64,000 nt of DNA from DATKUA01 sp965602675 (GTDB lineage Bacteria > Acidobacteriota > DATKUA01), in NCBI GenBank assembly GCA_965602675.1, contig CBFCZO010000002.1, forward strand, positions 1 to 64,000, in the 5' to 3' direction. Of the stretch, positions 9,824 through 18,832 are shown piece by piece (the stretch's first letter is position 1; each line of letters starts with the position of its first letter). The notes beneath the pieces were generated by a model. That model saw only the letters and a list, made by a program, of their open reading frames with translations. It did not search any database and had not been told where the DNA came from. Made by a program: the position numbers and the translations under genes.

Positions 9824-10833
9824 TCGACTGAAGCCAGCATTTCCCTTGCCAACTCAATCGCTTCGAGCACTGTTCCGCGAAGAATATTGTCGAAGCTGAA
9901 CCACATTAGGAATGTGGAAGGCATTCCTTCCATAGCCATCAAGCGGCCGATTTGATACACGCGCTTGTCGTTGGAATCGATCGGGCTGGGTATATCGTTT
10001 ATTTCCGTATCAGCACCGCTAAGAGCTATTCTCGCGTCGGCGTTCAGGACCTTGCGTAGCTTGCCTTCCGTGACGTCCCCTTCAAATTTGAGGAACAACG
10101 ATACCGCCGTCCCGAAGAACAGTGGGACACGGGCGGCATTCAACACCAGGGGTAAATCCTCCTGTCGAAGCAGGTGGCGCAGCTGCGACTCTACCCTTTC
10201 CTCGAACACAGATCGTCCACGGCTGGCGGTTTCGCCGAAGGAAGGGTGGATGTTGAAAATCAGCTGGCGGTCGAGAACGTCCGTCGGAACATTGCTAAAA
10301 TTCATCAATTCCACCAGCTGGGAGTGAAGCGAATCGGATCCCTTTTTGCCGATATCGGAGACGGAAACCATACAGGTCGCGGCAGCCATCTCCAAACCCC
10401 CGGCGCCCAAGCAGATGTCGAGAACGGTAGCCAATCCGACGGCAAGAGACTCCGGCAAAGCTACGATATTACCGAGTTTTCTGCCGTGAGGTAATGCGGA
10501 TATCACCTTAGCTATCTTCTCGTCATCGGCTGAGCAGCCGCTGAGGTCGATAACAGGAACGGAAGAAGCGCCGATTAGTTCAAGGCACTCGGAAGAGTGA
10601 GCCACCGAACCGCAAAGAAAAATGAGATCGCTGCCCTCCAGCGATTCCGAGGTGATTCGAGTGACTACTTCAGCACCGCCGTCGTACTCGGTCAGCGTGC
10701 CGACCAGGCTTTCTTCGTCGAGCAGCTTGATGTCTTTCACTGCGATGCCGCTTTCGGGTAATGAATCAAGAAGTACTTTACCCTTGAGCGAGGTGGATCC
10801 GATTACTGAAACTGTAAAATCCTGCTGGGACAT
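9820..10833 (-). CDS. USG-1-like aspartate-semialdehyde dehydrogenase homologue without catalytic Cys
   Basis: A 337-residue protein with the overall fold of aspartate-semialdehyde dehydrogenase: an N-terminal NAD(P)-binding GxxxLxG segment (VIGSTSLKG) and the C-terminal dimerisation domain. In active enzymes the nucleophile sits in an N-x-x-C-T/S context near residue 130. Here the segment reads NIVALPESLAVGL, with no Cys. Escherichia coli USG-1 has a closely similar segment (NVIAVPDSL), and the later DRQLIFNIHP also matches USG-1 better than Asd. I therefore call a USG-1-type paralogue, probably not able to carry out the phosphorylating dehydrogenation. The start ATG at 10833 has AGGAAG upstream. 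A terminator hairpin lies immediately before it. Function of USG-1 proteins is not known to me. Confidence 0.75.
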   Translation of the reverse strand: MSQQDFTVSVIGSTSLKGKVLLDSLPESGIAVKDIKLLDEESLVGTLTEYDGGAEVVTRITSESLEGSDLIFLCGSVAHSSECLELIGASSVPVIDLSGCSADDEKIAKVISALPHGRKLGNIVALPESLAVGLATVLDICLGAGGLEMAAATCMVSVSDIGKKGSDSLHSQLVELMNFSNVPTDVLDRQLIFNIHPSFGETASRGRSVFEERVESQLRHLLRQEDLPLVLNAARVPLFFGTAVSLFLKFEGDVTEGKLRKVLNADARIALSGADTEINDIPSPIDSNDKRVYQIGRLMAMEGMPSTFLMWFSFDNILRGTVLEAIELAREMLASVD

Positions 10834-10845
10834 GATGCCGCTTCC

Positions 10846-10873
10846 TAATAAAAACGGGAGCCCGGGCCCCCGT
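10846..10873 (-). terminator. Intrinsic terminator between DUF465 gene and usg-like gene
   Basis: On the minus strand a GC-rich stem (10854-10858 with 10869-10873, extended by an inner GC-rich part with one mismatch) is followed by TTTTATTA. It should end the DUF465 transcript. Because it ends only 13 bp before the downstream start codon, it could also act as a leader attenuator. Confidence 0.65.
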
Positions 10874-10903
10874 CAGGTTTCAAGCATATCTTAAAGCATC
10901 GCT

Positions 10904-11128
10904 TTAAGAGTTTTCTTCGCGGTATTTCTCGATGTGGATCTGCATCTTGTCTTTAAGGCTCAGTTTTTGTTTCTTGATTTCCAGCTTTTCCCGCTCCTCT
11001 GAGGCGGAGAGAAACGGTCGTTTATTAAGTTGATCCAAGCGCCTTTCATAATTCTGGTGCTTCTCGAAAAGTTTCTTAAAGTTAACATTGTTCTCCAACA
11101 GAATTCCCTTGATCTCGGCGCTAGTCAT
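10904..11128 (-). CDS. YdcH-like DUF465 small coiled-coil protein
   Basis: A 74-residue, highly charged helical protein. The pattern F..L...HQ.YERRLDQLNKRPFLSASEEREKLEIKKQKLSLKDKMQ is that of the DUF465/YdcH family: two helices joined by a short turn with the family's L-x-D/K-x-L core. GAAGGAGG lies about 10 bases before the ATG. The family is widespread in Gram-negative bacteria; its role is unknown. A terminator follows. Confidence 0.8.
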   Translation of the reverse strand: MTSAEIKGILLENNVNFKKLFEKHQNYERRLDQLNKRPFLSASEEREKLEIKKQKLSLKDKMQIHIEKYREENS

Positions 11129-11450
11129 TGATACTGAACCTCCTTCAGGGTTTTAGGCAACGTCCCTCTTAAATGAAATATAACACACGAAACTTCAGGA
11201 TACAAGCCGTTCAAGACATGCTAACCTATTATTTATGTACAAGTTAGGACGGTGTGCTAAATAGAGCCTGTCGTATGAGCATATCTTTGATTCCGGCTTG
11301 AAACATCAAGTCGTCACCGCAGTTTTTATAGTAATTCGGCCTGCTTCCGATCACCGAGAATTCAATAAATCCGGGCCCAGCGAATTGGGCCGCTTTTTCC
11401 AATATCAGCCAGCTTCCCTCAATCGCCGGTGGTGGCTTCTCGGATGATCA
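11129..11450. other. Gap without a convincing gene
   Basis: About 320 bp with no credible protein frame. It contains an inverted pair CAAGCCG (about 11204-11210) and CGGCTTG (about 11306-11312), shorter inverted repeats, and a plus-strand terminator near its right end. The flanking genes are all on the minus strand, so a small plus-strand RNA is possible; see findings. Confidence 0.4.
11374..11398 (+). terminator. Plus-strand intrinsic terminator without an obvious upstream gene
   Basis: Stem GGCCCA (11374-11379) with TGGGCC (11386-11391), 6-nt loop, followed by GC and five T. On the minus strand the hairpin lies about 60 bp after the nucleotidyltransferase stop but lacks a T-run there. Confidence 0.55.
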
Positions 11451-14087
11451 TCATTTTTCCTGCGGACCGTGATCCAGATATTCCTTTTTAACCAAGCTGA
11501 TTTCGTCGTTCTTGGTGCGTATTTCGCCGTCAAGACGGGCGTTTCGCAGGCGGCGCAGGATCGTGCTGAAACTGGGGCCAGGTTCGCACCCGAGCTTGAT
11601 CAGATCGGCACCGCTGAGTGATGGCCTGACCTTGCGGTACTTGGTCAGGTAGTTGACCACGGCAAGCCTGACGCACTCGCGGTTGGCGAAGGAGTGGATG
11701 AAAAGGACCGTCTCCAGAGGGAGGCCTTCGAAGTTATCGGCAATTGCCGAAGGTGCAGGTTGCGTCTGGGAGCGAAACATTTCCAGCGTCTTACGCATGT
11801 GCTGCTTGAAGGCTAACAGGACTTCGGTCATCTGTGGACCAAGCTGTAATCGCTTGCACGTCCGGCGCCTCTCGACGGATGTAAGCTTTTCGAATAAAGC
11901 CATATATATCAACAGAACGGGACTTGGATTCCCGCGGATATATGCGAGGCGGAACCAGCTCAGTGTCGCGTCGATTTTCCGAACCAGGTTAGCCGTAAAG
12001 CGGTCGAGCTTAATCTTTCGATGCAGCTCGCTGAGGATGCCGTAATTCTCCAGCAGCTCTACGGCGTGCAGGGGGCGCGGATCATCGAAAAGCAGTTTGA
12101 GCTCGGTGTGGATACGCTTTCCGGAGATGCGTTTGAGCATGCGGCGCTCCATCGCGCTGATCAGAAGTTGTTTTGTCCCCTCGGTAATATCGAAACTGAA
12201 ACGGTTGGCGAAGCGGATGGCGCGCAGGGCCCTGGTAGGGTCGTCTATGAAGCTGAGGCCGTGCATCACCCGGATTTTCTTGTTGCGGATATCTCTCAGG
12301 CCTCCGAAGTAGTCGATCAACCTGCCGAATTCAGAGGGGAGGAGGTTTATTGCCAGAGCGTTGATCGTGAAATCCCTGCGATAAAGATCGGCCCTCAGGC
12401 TTCCCGTGCGGACCTCGGGCAGGGCTCCCGGGGCGGCGTAACTCTCGCTGCGGGCGGTAACAACATCGAGACGGAAATCATCCGGGAAAACAACCACGGC
12501 GGTACCGAAGCGCTCGTGCGATCTGACATGTCCCCCCGATTTCTCTACGAGGCTGTTTGCTAACGCAATGCCGTCTCCCTCTACAACCAGGTCGATATCC
12601 TTGTTCGGGTAGTTCATGATCAGGTCGCGAACGATGCCGCCCACCAGATAGACCTTCTCGTTCGAGGATTCGGCGGCTTCCGAAACCAGCTTCAGGGCCG
12701 TTATCACTCTGGTATCGAGGCGCTTGCGCAACATCTCCTCGATATTGTGGCTGCGAATCGGTTTGATCAGCTCGATGTGATCGCGCTCCCTCGCGTCGCG
12801 TCGCTCGACGTATATACGGCGGAAAAGATCCATCCTGGTGATGATTCCCTCCACGCTCGCTGGATCTCTGCCGACCAGCAGGCAGCGCTGCGTCCCTTCC
12901 ATGAGCTGTTCTTCGACCTCTTCGACATTTGCCTCGGGCCTGATTAGCGGAAGGTCGACATTCATCACTTCACGGACGGTCCCGCGCAGACGGTGGGCCG
13001 CGGCGCGATCGAGGAGTTGCCGGGTCACCACTCCGATCACCCTGCCACCGTCCTTAATTGGAAATGAATTGATATTCAGGTCGACAATCTTGGTTCGCGC
13101 GTCTGAGATGCGCGTCTCTGGTGCGAGAGTATGTGGATTGGGATTCATGATGTCGACGGCTGTGATAGTCGGATCGACCAGCTCATGCATTTTGTCGAGA
13201 ATCAGCTCGATTACCTGCAACCGCGTTTTGCCGCTGATCACCGCCGAGGCCGCTGTGGAGTGACCGCCGCCGCCCAACTCGGTGACCACCTTGCCGATGT
13301 CGATCCGATGGTGCCTGCTGCGGCCGATCACGTGAATCTTATCGCCCATCCGCATCACGGCGATATAAACCAGGTAGTGCTGCAGGTCGACCTGTTTCTG
13401 GATCACCGCCGCGGCATCGTTGATGAATTTATCGCGCTCGGCCTGCGATATCACGACGGGCACCCCGTTGACGTTGTGCGAATCGGCATTCGATATCAGC
13501 TCGTTGAGCAGCGACAACTGTTCGGCCGTAAGTTCACGCTTGAGGAAATTGGAGATCAACGACAGGTCGGCGCCGCAGTCCAGAAGGTACGCAACCTGGC
13601 GCACGTCCTCCGATGAAGTCGTGCGGTAGGTCAGGAATCCGGTGTCCTCGTAGATTCCCATCGCCATGATCGTCGCCTCCATCCTGGAGATGGGTATCTT
13701 GCGGCGGCGAAGTATGCGCACGAAGAGGGTTGTGACGGCTCCGTATGGGCGGATATAGCGTCTTTTTGCCTTGATGTCGCTCTTCATGGAAGGGTGATGA
13801 TCGTAGATGAAAACTTCGACACCCTTGCGGTGGGGTAGAGAAGCAATCGGTCCCAGCCTGGAACTGTGGCTGACATCCACTAGTATCAAACGCTTCACTT
13901 CGTCCAGATTAATATCCCGCAGGCGGGCCTCGCTGAAGTCGTAATAAGGGTTTTCCAGGAAGGCTGCCAGGGCGGTTTCCTTCGATCCGGAGAATACTAT
14001 CTGAGCCTCGGGAAATAGCTTGCCGGCGGCCAGCATGGCGGCAAACGAATCGAAATCGGCGTTGCCGTGGGAAGTAATGATTTCCAT
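11451..14087 (-). CDS. DHH-CBS-poly(A) polymerase family tRNA nucleotidyltransferase (A-adding type)
   Basis: An 878-residue multidomain protein. I start it at the ATG at 14087, 8 bp after the preceding gene's stop, because the longer frame runs into that gene. N-terminal DHH phosphoesterase: HGNADFDS (metal-binding D-x-D), YDHHPS and GIYEDTG; then a DHHA1 part with GGGGHSTAA. Two CBS domains occupy about 305-430. The class II nucleotidyltransferase head is in the C-terminal half: LVGGIVRDL, then DIDLVV with the two catalytic Asp, and RRDFTINALA. Split-activity A-adding enzymes of Aquifex/Geobacter type have this layout and need a separate CC-adding enzyme. Whether it adds A, CCA or poly(A) is inferred. 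It is co-directional with the M23 gene. Confidence 0.9.
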   Translation of the reverse strand: MEIITSHGNADFDSFAAMLAAGKLFPEAQIVFSGSKETALAAFLENPYYDFSEARLRDINLDEVKRLILVDVSHSSRLGPIASLPHRKGVEVFIYDHHPSMKSDIKAKRRYIRPYGAVTTLFVRILRRRKIPISRMEATIMAMGIYEDTGFLTYRTTSSEDVRQVAYLLDCGADLSLISNFLKRELTAEQLSLLNELISNADSHNVNGVPVVISQAERDKFINDAAAVIQKQVDLQHYLVYIAVMRMGDKIHVIGRSRHHRIDIGKVVTELGGGGHSTAASAVISGKTRLQVIELILDKMHELVDPTITAVDIMNPNPHTLAPETRISDARTKIVDLNINSFPIKDGGRVIGVVTRQLLDRAAAHRLRGTVREVMNVDLPLIRPEANVEEVEEQLMEGTQRCLLVGRDPASVEGIITRMDLFRRIYVERRDARERDHIELIKPIRSHNIEEMLRKRLDTRVITALKLVSEAAESSNEKVYLVGGIVRDLIMNYPNKDIDLVVEGDGIALANSLVEKSGGHVRSHERFGTAVVVFPDDFRLDVVTARSESYAAPGALPEVRTGSLRADLYRRDFTINALAINLLPSEFGRLIDYFGGLRDIRNKKIRVMHGLSFIDDPTRALRAIRFANRFSFDITEGTKQLLISAMERRMLKRISGKRIHTELKLLFDDPRPLHAVELLENYGILSELHRKIKLDRFTANLVRKIDATLSWFRLAYIRGNPSPVLLIYMALFEKLTSVERRRTCKRLQLGPQMTEVLLAFKQHMRKTLEMFRSQTQPAPSAIADNFEGLPLETVLFIHSFANRECVRLAVVNYLTKYRKVRPSLSGADLIKLGCEPGPSFSTILRRLRNARLDGEIRTKNDEISLVKKEYLDHGPQEK

Positions 14088-14094
14088 AGTTGAA

Positions 14095-14811
14095 TCATCG
14101 CCGCAGAAGAGTGAACGGGTCAATACAGACGTTGCCGCGCCGGACCTCGAAATGCAGGTGATAGCCGTTGGTTCTGCCGGTGTTGCCCACGGTGGCTATC
14201 GTTTGCCCCTTCTTGACCAACTGCCCCCTGCGGACAAGATTCTTCTGGCAGTGGGCGTAAAGGGTTATCAGGCCGTTTTCATGGCTGATCTTGACGGTCC
14301 GGCCGTAATCGTTGATGACGCCGCTGAAGATCACCCTTCCGGGAAGCACGGCTTTAACCGGCGAGCCTCGGGGGGCGGCGATGTCGATGCCGGTGTGGCG
14401 GTGTCCCGAACGGCGGGCTCCGAAGAGGCTGGTTATCGGCCCGGCGGCGGGAAGCATCGCAAAGGCCGGGCTGGTCGCTGTCACGATGGGTACTTCGAGG
14501 ACTCTTATGGCGCCGGGAATGAATATCCTCTGTCCCGAGGAAATACTGCTCGGGTCGCTTATTCTATTGACTCTGGCGACGTGATCGAGTTTCACGCCAT
14601 ACGTGAGCGCTATCCGGTAGAGATTCTGGCCCGGCTTTACCACGTGGTAGACGCCGCCGCCGGCGCGATAGTTAGGCCTGCGCCCCGACGCGCATGAGAT
14701 TGAAAAGAAAAGGAAAGAAACCGAGATTATCGCCATAAACAGAAATCTGCTTCTGTTATAGAGGAAATCCGTCGTGTTGGCTTTGCCGATGGGGCTGTGG
14801 GAAATACACAT
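14095..14811 (-). CDS. LysM-M23 peptidase lipoprotein (NlpD-like)
   Basis: The open frame extends antisense into the NIF3 gene, so the true start must be near 14811 (ATG) or 14736 (ATG). The first keeps basic residues ahead of the hydrophobic stretch, giving a signal peptide with lipobox FSISC. A LysM domain follows (YHVVKPGQNLYRIALTYGV ... GQRIFIPG). An M23 domain then shows HTGID and HLHFE zinc ligands and the G-N-T-G-R-T-N-G-Y segment, so the catalytic residues appear intact. It should act on or bind periplasmic peptidoglycan. NlpD-like proteins either cut peptide crosslinks or activate amidases. Seven bases separate its stop from the nucleotidyltransferase ATG, indicating an operon. No good ribosome binding site is visible for either start. 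Confidence 0.8.
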   Translation of the reverse strand: MCISHSPIGKANTTDFLYNRSRFLFMAIISVSFLFFSISCASGRRPNYRAGGGVYHVVKPGQNLYRIALTYGVKLDHVARVNRISDPSSISSGQRIFIPGAIRVLEVPIVTATSPAFAMLPAAGPITSLFGARRSGHRHTGIDIAAPRGSPVKAVLPGRVIFSGVINDYGRTVKISHENGLITLYAHCQKNLVRRGQLVKKGQTIATVGNTGRTNGYHLHFEVRRGNVCIDPFTLLRR

Positions 14812-14901
14812 ATCAGAAAAACACTTGACGCTCTCTTGCCCGCATGCGTAATCTATTATCTCACATTTATTGTTGATACACAAGGATTTAGCGGGGCGGA
14901 G

Positions 14902-15657
14902 ATGGTAGAAGCCAGGGCTCTTGTCAACTTTCTCAACCAACTTCTCAGGTTGGACGAGATTACGGATGTATCGCAAAATGGGCTTCAGGTGCAGTGCCCT
15001 AAGCAGATCGAAAAGATCGGGTTTGCGGTCGATGCCGCTCTCGCAACTTTCGAGATGGCATCGGAGACGGGTGTGCAGCTGATGATAGTGCACCACGGGC
15101 TCTACTGGAAGGATGTCCAGCTGGCCGTCGATGCCCACTACAAGCGTCTCAAGATACTTTTCGATGCCGGTATAGGCCTCTACGCTGCGCACCTGCCGCT
15201 CGATGCTCACGCGCAGTTTGGTAACAACAGGCAGATTGCAGATCTGGTGGGACTGCTTGACGTCGGCCCTTTCGGAGAATACCACGGCGAGACCATCGGC
15301 AGGCTGGCACACGCCGCGGATGGGCTGACCAGCGATGAATTGCGTGAGCGATTGAATTCTGCACTCGGCACGGACTGCCTCCTGCTGCCCTTCGGGCAGG
15401 AACGCATCGAAAAGGTGGGTATCGTCTCCGGCGGCGGCGCCGATCTTCTGCCTCAGGCGATCGCGGAAGGCTGCAATGCCTTTATCACCGGCGAGCAGGT
15501 TCACAGCGCGTTCCACGTCGCGAAGGAAGGAGAAATAAATCTGTACTTTGCGGGACATTACGCTACCGAGACAACCGGTGTAAAAGCGCTGCAGGAGCTG
15601 ATCTCGGAAGAATTCGATGTAGATACTAAATTTATAGATTTCCCTACAGGTTTATGA
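14902..15657 (+). CDS. NIF3-family dinuclear metal protein
   Basis: The ATG at 14902 gives 251 residues, typical for bacterial NIF3/YqfO-like proteins without the inserted domain; upstream codons in the frame are non-homologous. Metal-binding signatures are visible: IVHHGLYW (two His), AAHLPLDAH (His, Asp, His), and near the end ITGEQVHSAFH and YFAGHYATETTG (His and Glu ligands). The family forms a hexameric ring with a dinuclear metal site; its reaction is unsettled (GTP cyclohydrolase-type annotations are legacy). recN begins 4 bp later, so the pair is co-transcribed. Confidence 0.9.
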   Translation: MVEARALVNFLNQLLRLDEITDVSQNGLQVQCPKQIEKIGFAVDAALATFEMASETGVQLMIVHHGLYWKDVQLAVDAHYKRLKILFDAGIGLYAAHLPLDAHAQFGNNRQIADLVGLLDVGPFGEYHGETIGRLAHAADGLTSDELRERLNSALGTDCLLLPFGQERIEKVGIVSGGGADLLPQAIAEGCNAFITGEQVHSAFHVAKEGEINLYFAGHYATETTGVKALQELISEEFDVDTKFIDFPTGL

Positions 15658-15661
15658 GCCA

Positions 15662-17344
15662 ATGTTGAACTCTCTCAATATTTCTAATGTGGCGATAATC
15701 GATCAACTCGAGGTCGAGTTCGGTCAGGGCTTGAATCTGCTCACGGGGGAAACAGGAGCGGGTAAGTCGATCATCATCGACTCACTCGGCCTGGCACTCG
15801 GCTACAGGGCGTCATCCGAGCTTGTCCGCACCGGTGCCGGGGAAGCAAGGGTCGAGGCAGTGTTCACGGGAGCCAAATCACCGGAAATCTCCCAAATAGC
15901 TGAAAAAATTGGGTTTACGTATGACGGAGAGCTGATTCTCAGGCGGCGATTGCGCGCTGATGGTGTAAGTAAAGCTTACATTAATGACGCCCAGGTAAAT
16001 GTCTCGACCTTGCGGGAGGTGGGGACATTTCTGGTAGCGATTCACGGGCAGGGCGAGGGCGACGAACTGCTTGGGGCGGAGGGCCAGCTCGCATTGCTCG
16101 ATGCCTTTGCCGGTTGCGCGAGCCGGGTCGACAAAGTTTCGACACTCTTCAGTAATCTTCAGATCCTGGAAGAAGAGTTGAACAGCGTGTGCACCAACGA
16201 GCGCGAGCGGGTGCGGGAAATCGATCTTCTCGAGCATCAGATAAAAGAGATAGAAGCCGCCAGGCTGGATCCTGAGGAAGAAAAAGCATTATTGCAGCAA
16301 CGCAATCTGCTGAGAAATGCTGAGAAGCTGAGAGAGCTGAGCGAGAGGGCGTTTCAGGAATTATATGCCGGCGAGGATGCGATAACGGGCAGGCTGGCCG
16401 AGGTTGTCTCGCTGGTCGCCGAGCTCTCCAACTTCGAAGAGTCGTTCCGTGAAAAGAAGAATCAGATCGAGGAAGCCGGGTATCAACTTGACGATGCCGC
16501 TGCTTCGCTGCGTGACTTCCTCTCCAGGATCGAAGCCGACCCGGCGCGCCTGGAACAGATAGAGTTGCGGCTGGACACGATTCGATCTTTACAGAAAAAG
16601 TATGGCGATACTACCGAAGAGGTCCTGCATTACCTGGAGGAAGCCAAGGTCCGCCTCGAGGGATTTAGAGGCGCCGACGAACGGGCCGAAGGCCTGCGAA
16701 AAGAACTGGAGGAATTGCTGCAAGTATATGAAAATGAAAGTCTTACGCTGAGAGCTGCAAGGGAGGGGGCTGTCCCGGGCTTCGAGAAGGAAGTGATGAA
16801 ACACCTGGCGGAACTGGCCATGGAGAAGGCAGGATTCAGCGTTGCGCTGGAACCGCATCCGCGCGGCAGAACCCGCCGCGGCATGGACAGGGTGGCCTTT
16901 CTTATCTCTCCCAATCCCGGTGAGGCGCTCAAGCCTCTCGCAAAGATCGCTTCGGGCGGCGAGATGTCCCGCCTGATGCTGGCAATAAAATCGTGCGCGG
17001 TGGAACCGCGAAGCCATTTCACAGCGATCTTCGACGAGGTGGACGCCGGCATCGGAGGGCGTGTTGCCGAGTTTATCGGCCGCAAACTCAAGAGGCTGTC
17101 GAAATTGCAGCAGGTGATCTGCATTACGCACCTTCCTCAGATCGCGGTCTACTCGGAATTCCACTCCACCGTGATCAAGCGGGCTGACGAGGGAAGGACG
17201 CTGGTCGACGTGAAGGCTCTTGCGGGGAAGGATCAGATTGAGGAACTGGCCAGAATGCTCGGCGGCGAGGAGATTACTGACGTAACCCGCAAGCATGCAC
17301 GAGAACTGCTCTCCCAAGCGAGGAATTATCCTGAAGATATTTGA
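15662..17344 (+). CDS. recN: DNA repair protein RecN
   Basis: A 560-residue SMC-like ATPase of double-strand-break repair. Walker A GETGAGKS is at about residues 29-36, flanked by NVAIIDQLEVEF, the family start. The middle is two charged coiled-coil arms with a turn. The C-terminal head has the ABC signature ASGGEMSRLMLAIK, Walker B IFDEVDAGIGG and the ITHLPQIA switch segment. Length fits RecN. It follows NIF3 by 4 bp and ends in an intrinsic terminator. Confidence 0.96.
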   Translation: MLNSLNISNVAIIDQLEVEFGQGLNLLTGETGAGKSIIIDSLGLALGYRASSELVRTGAGEARVEAVFTGAKSPEISQIAEKIGFTYDGELILRRRLRADGVSKAYINDAQVNVSTLREVGTFLVAIHGQGEGDELLGAEGQLALLDAFAGCASRVDKVSTLFSNLQILEEELNSVCTNERERVREIDLLEHQIKEIEAARLDPEEEKALLQQRNLLRNAEKLRELSERAFQELYAGEDAITGRLAEVVSLVAELSNFEESFREKKNQIEEAGYQLDDAAASLRDFLSRIEADPARLEQIELRLDTIRSLQKKYGDTTEEVLHYLEEAKVRLEGFRGADERAEGLRKELEELLQVYENESLTLRAAREGAVPGFEKEVMKHLAELAMEKAGFSVALEPHPRGRTRRGMDRVAFLISPNPGEALKPLAKIASGGEMSRLMLAIKSCAVEPRSHFTAIFDEVDAGIGGRVAEFIGRKLKRLSKLQQVICITHLPQIAVYSEFHSTVIKRADEGRTLVDVKALAGKDQIEELARMLGGEEITDVTRKHARELLSQARNYPEDI

Positions 17345-17351
17345 CCCGCCT

Positions 17352-17375
17352 GCCACCCCGGGGGGTGGCCTTTTT
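17352..17375 (+). terminator. Intrinsic terminator after recN
   Basis: GC-rich 7-8 bp stem (17352-17358 with 17363-17369) followed by C and five T, starting 8 bp after the recN stop. Confidence 0.8.
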
Positions 17376-17433
17376 CCGTATTAAAGCTAAAAATGTAAGA
17401 GCGGGCTACTCTGCATCGGACAATGAGGCTGCG

Positions 17434-18783
17434 ATGAACAACAACGGCGCATCAGCAACAGGCAGCTATTACATCCACACCTTCGGATGCCAGATGAACG
17501 TGCACGACAGCGAGTATCTGGCCGGGATCCTCGAAACTCTCGGCTATCAGGCCGCGGCATGCGAGGAAGAGGCGGATATTATCTTCCTCAACACCTGCAG
17601 TGTCCGCGAAAAAGCCGATCAGAAGCTCTTTACAAAGCTCGGCAGAGTCAGGCTGATGAAACGCGCGAATCCCAATTTGATCGTGGGAGTCAGCGGATGT
17701 ATCGCCCAACGCGAGGGAGAGCGGCTGTTCGATCGCGCACCACACACGGATATCGTCCTGGGCACGAGGGCGATTTCCAGACTCCCTGTTCTCCTGGAAG
17801 AATTGAGGCAGAAAAGAGATAGCGGGGGTGGGGGAGTCAGCTTTCTCGAGCTCACCGACGACCTGCCCGGCTCCGCCGTCTTTGTTCGCGGATCCAAGGC
17901 TGTGGCCTATGTCACGATAATGGAGGGCTGCGATAATTTTTGCAGCTATTGTATCGTGCCGCTTGTCAGGGGGAGAGAAATCAGCAGGCCGGCCGAAAGC
18001 ATCCTCGAGGAGGTCAGGCAACTTGCGGAAAAAGGATACGTCGAAGTCCAGCTTCTCGGTCAGAACGTCAACTCCTACAGGGATGAAAATGCCGGTTTTG
18101 ACTTCGCTGCTCTGCTGGACGAGGTGGCCCGGGTCGGCGGCATCAGCAGGCTCAGATTCATTACCTCCCATCCCAAAGATTTCGATGAATCCATCGCAGC
18201 CGTTATGGCGCGGCACGACAATATCTGCAGCGCGATTCACCTTCCGCCTCAGAGCGGAAGCGACCGAATTCTTAAGGCGATGAGCCGTAAATACACCAGA
18301 AAGGAATACCTGAACAAAGTTGAAGTATTAAAGGATTACTTGAAGAACGTCTCGATCTCAGGTGATTTTATCTGCGGATTTCCGGGGGAAAGCGAAGAGG
18401 ACTTCAAGTTGTCTCTAGATTTGGCAGGCGAGGTCGGGTTTTCACAACTCTTCACTTTCATCTATTCGCCCCGGCCGGGCACAAAAGCGGAAAGTCTCGA
18501 TGATGACGTTTCCAGAGGAGTTAAAGTCGACCGGCTGCAGCATCTACAAGAACTTCAATTGCGCATACAGAGGAAAAAGCACGAACGTTTGGTCGGCACA
18601 ATTGAACCGGTTTTAATTGAGGGAGAGTCGGCACGCGGCGGTGGGCAGCTATGCGGAAGGACGGAAGGGAATCTCGTCGTCAATCTGACAGCCCCGAGAG
18701 AATTGATCGGAAAGATAGTATCCGTGGAGATAGGCGAAGCCGGAGGCTACAGTCTCGGTGGCCGGATAGCCGGGTCTCCTTGA
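17434..18783 (+). CDS. miaB: tRNA-2-methylthio-N6-dimethylallyladenosine synthase MiaB
   Basis: Radical-SAM methylthiotransferase that modifies A37 of tRNAs. I choose the ATG at 17434: it gives 449 residues and begins just before the conserved start of the family, while the longer frame would run through the recN terminator. The N-terminal MTTase domain has TFGCQMN, NTCSVREKA and SGC, the three Cys that bind the auxiliary cluster. The radical-SAM loop is GCDNFCSYCIVP (C-x3-C-x2-C). Downstream are GQNVNSY, HLPPQSGS and SGDFICGFPGE, and a C-terminal TRAM domain (about 385-447). The NVNSY motif separates MiaB from RimO and MtaB. Confidence 0.95.
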   Translation: MNNNGASATGSYYIHTFGCQMNVHDSEYLAGILETLGYQAAACEEEADIIFLNTCSVREKADQKLFTKLGRVRLMKRANPNLIVGVSGCIAQREGERLFDRAPHTDIVLGTRAISRLPVLLEELRQKRDSGGGGVSFLELTDDLPGSAVFVRGSKAVAYVTIMEGCDNFCSYCIVPLVRGREISRPAESILEEVRQLAEKGYVEVQLLGQNVNSYRDENAGFDFAALLDEVARVGGISRLRFITSHPKDFDESIAAVMARHDNICSAIHLPPQSGSDRILKAMSRKYTRKEYLNKVEVLKDYLKNVSISGDFICGFPGESEEDFKLSLDLAGEVGFSQLFTFIYSPRPGTKAESLDDDVSRGVKVDRLQHLQELQLRIQRKKHERLVGTIEPVLIEGESARGGGQLCGRTEGNLVVNLTAPRELIGKIVSVEIGEAGGYSLGGRIAGSP

Positions 18784-18832
18784 CACTTAGATACCTCAGC
18801 CATAGATTGATTGATAATTCCGGGAGATGGTT

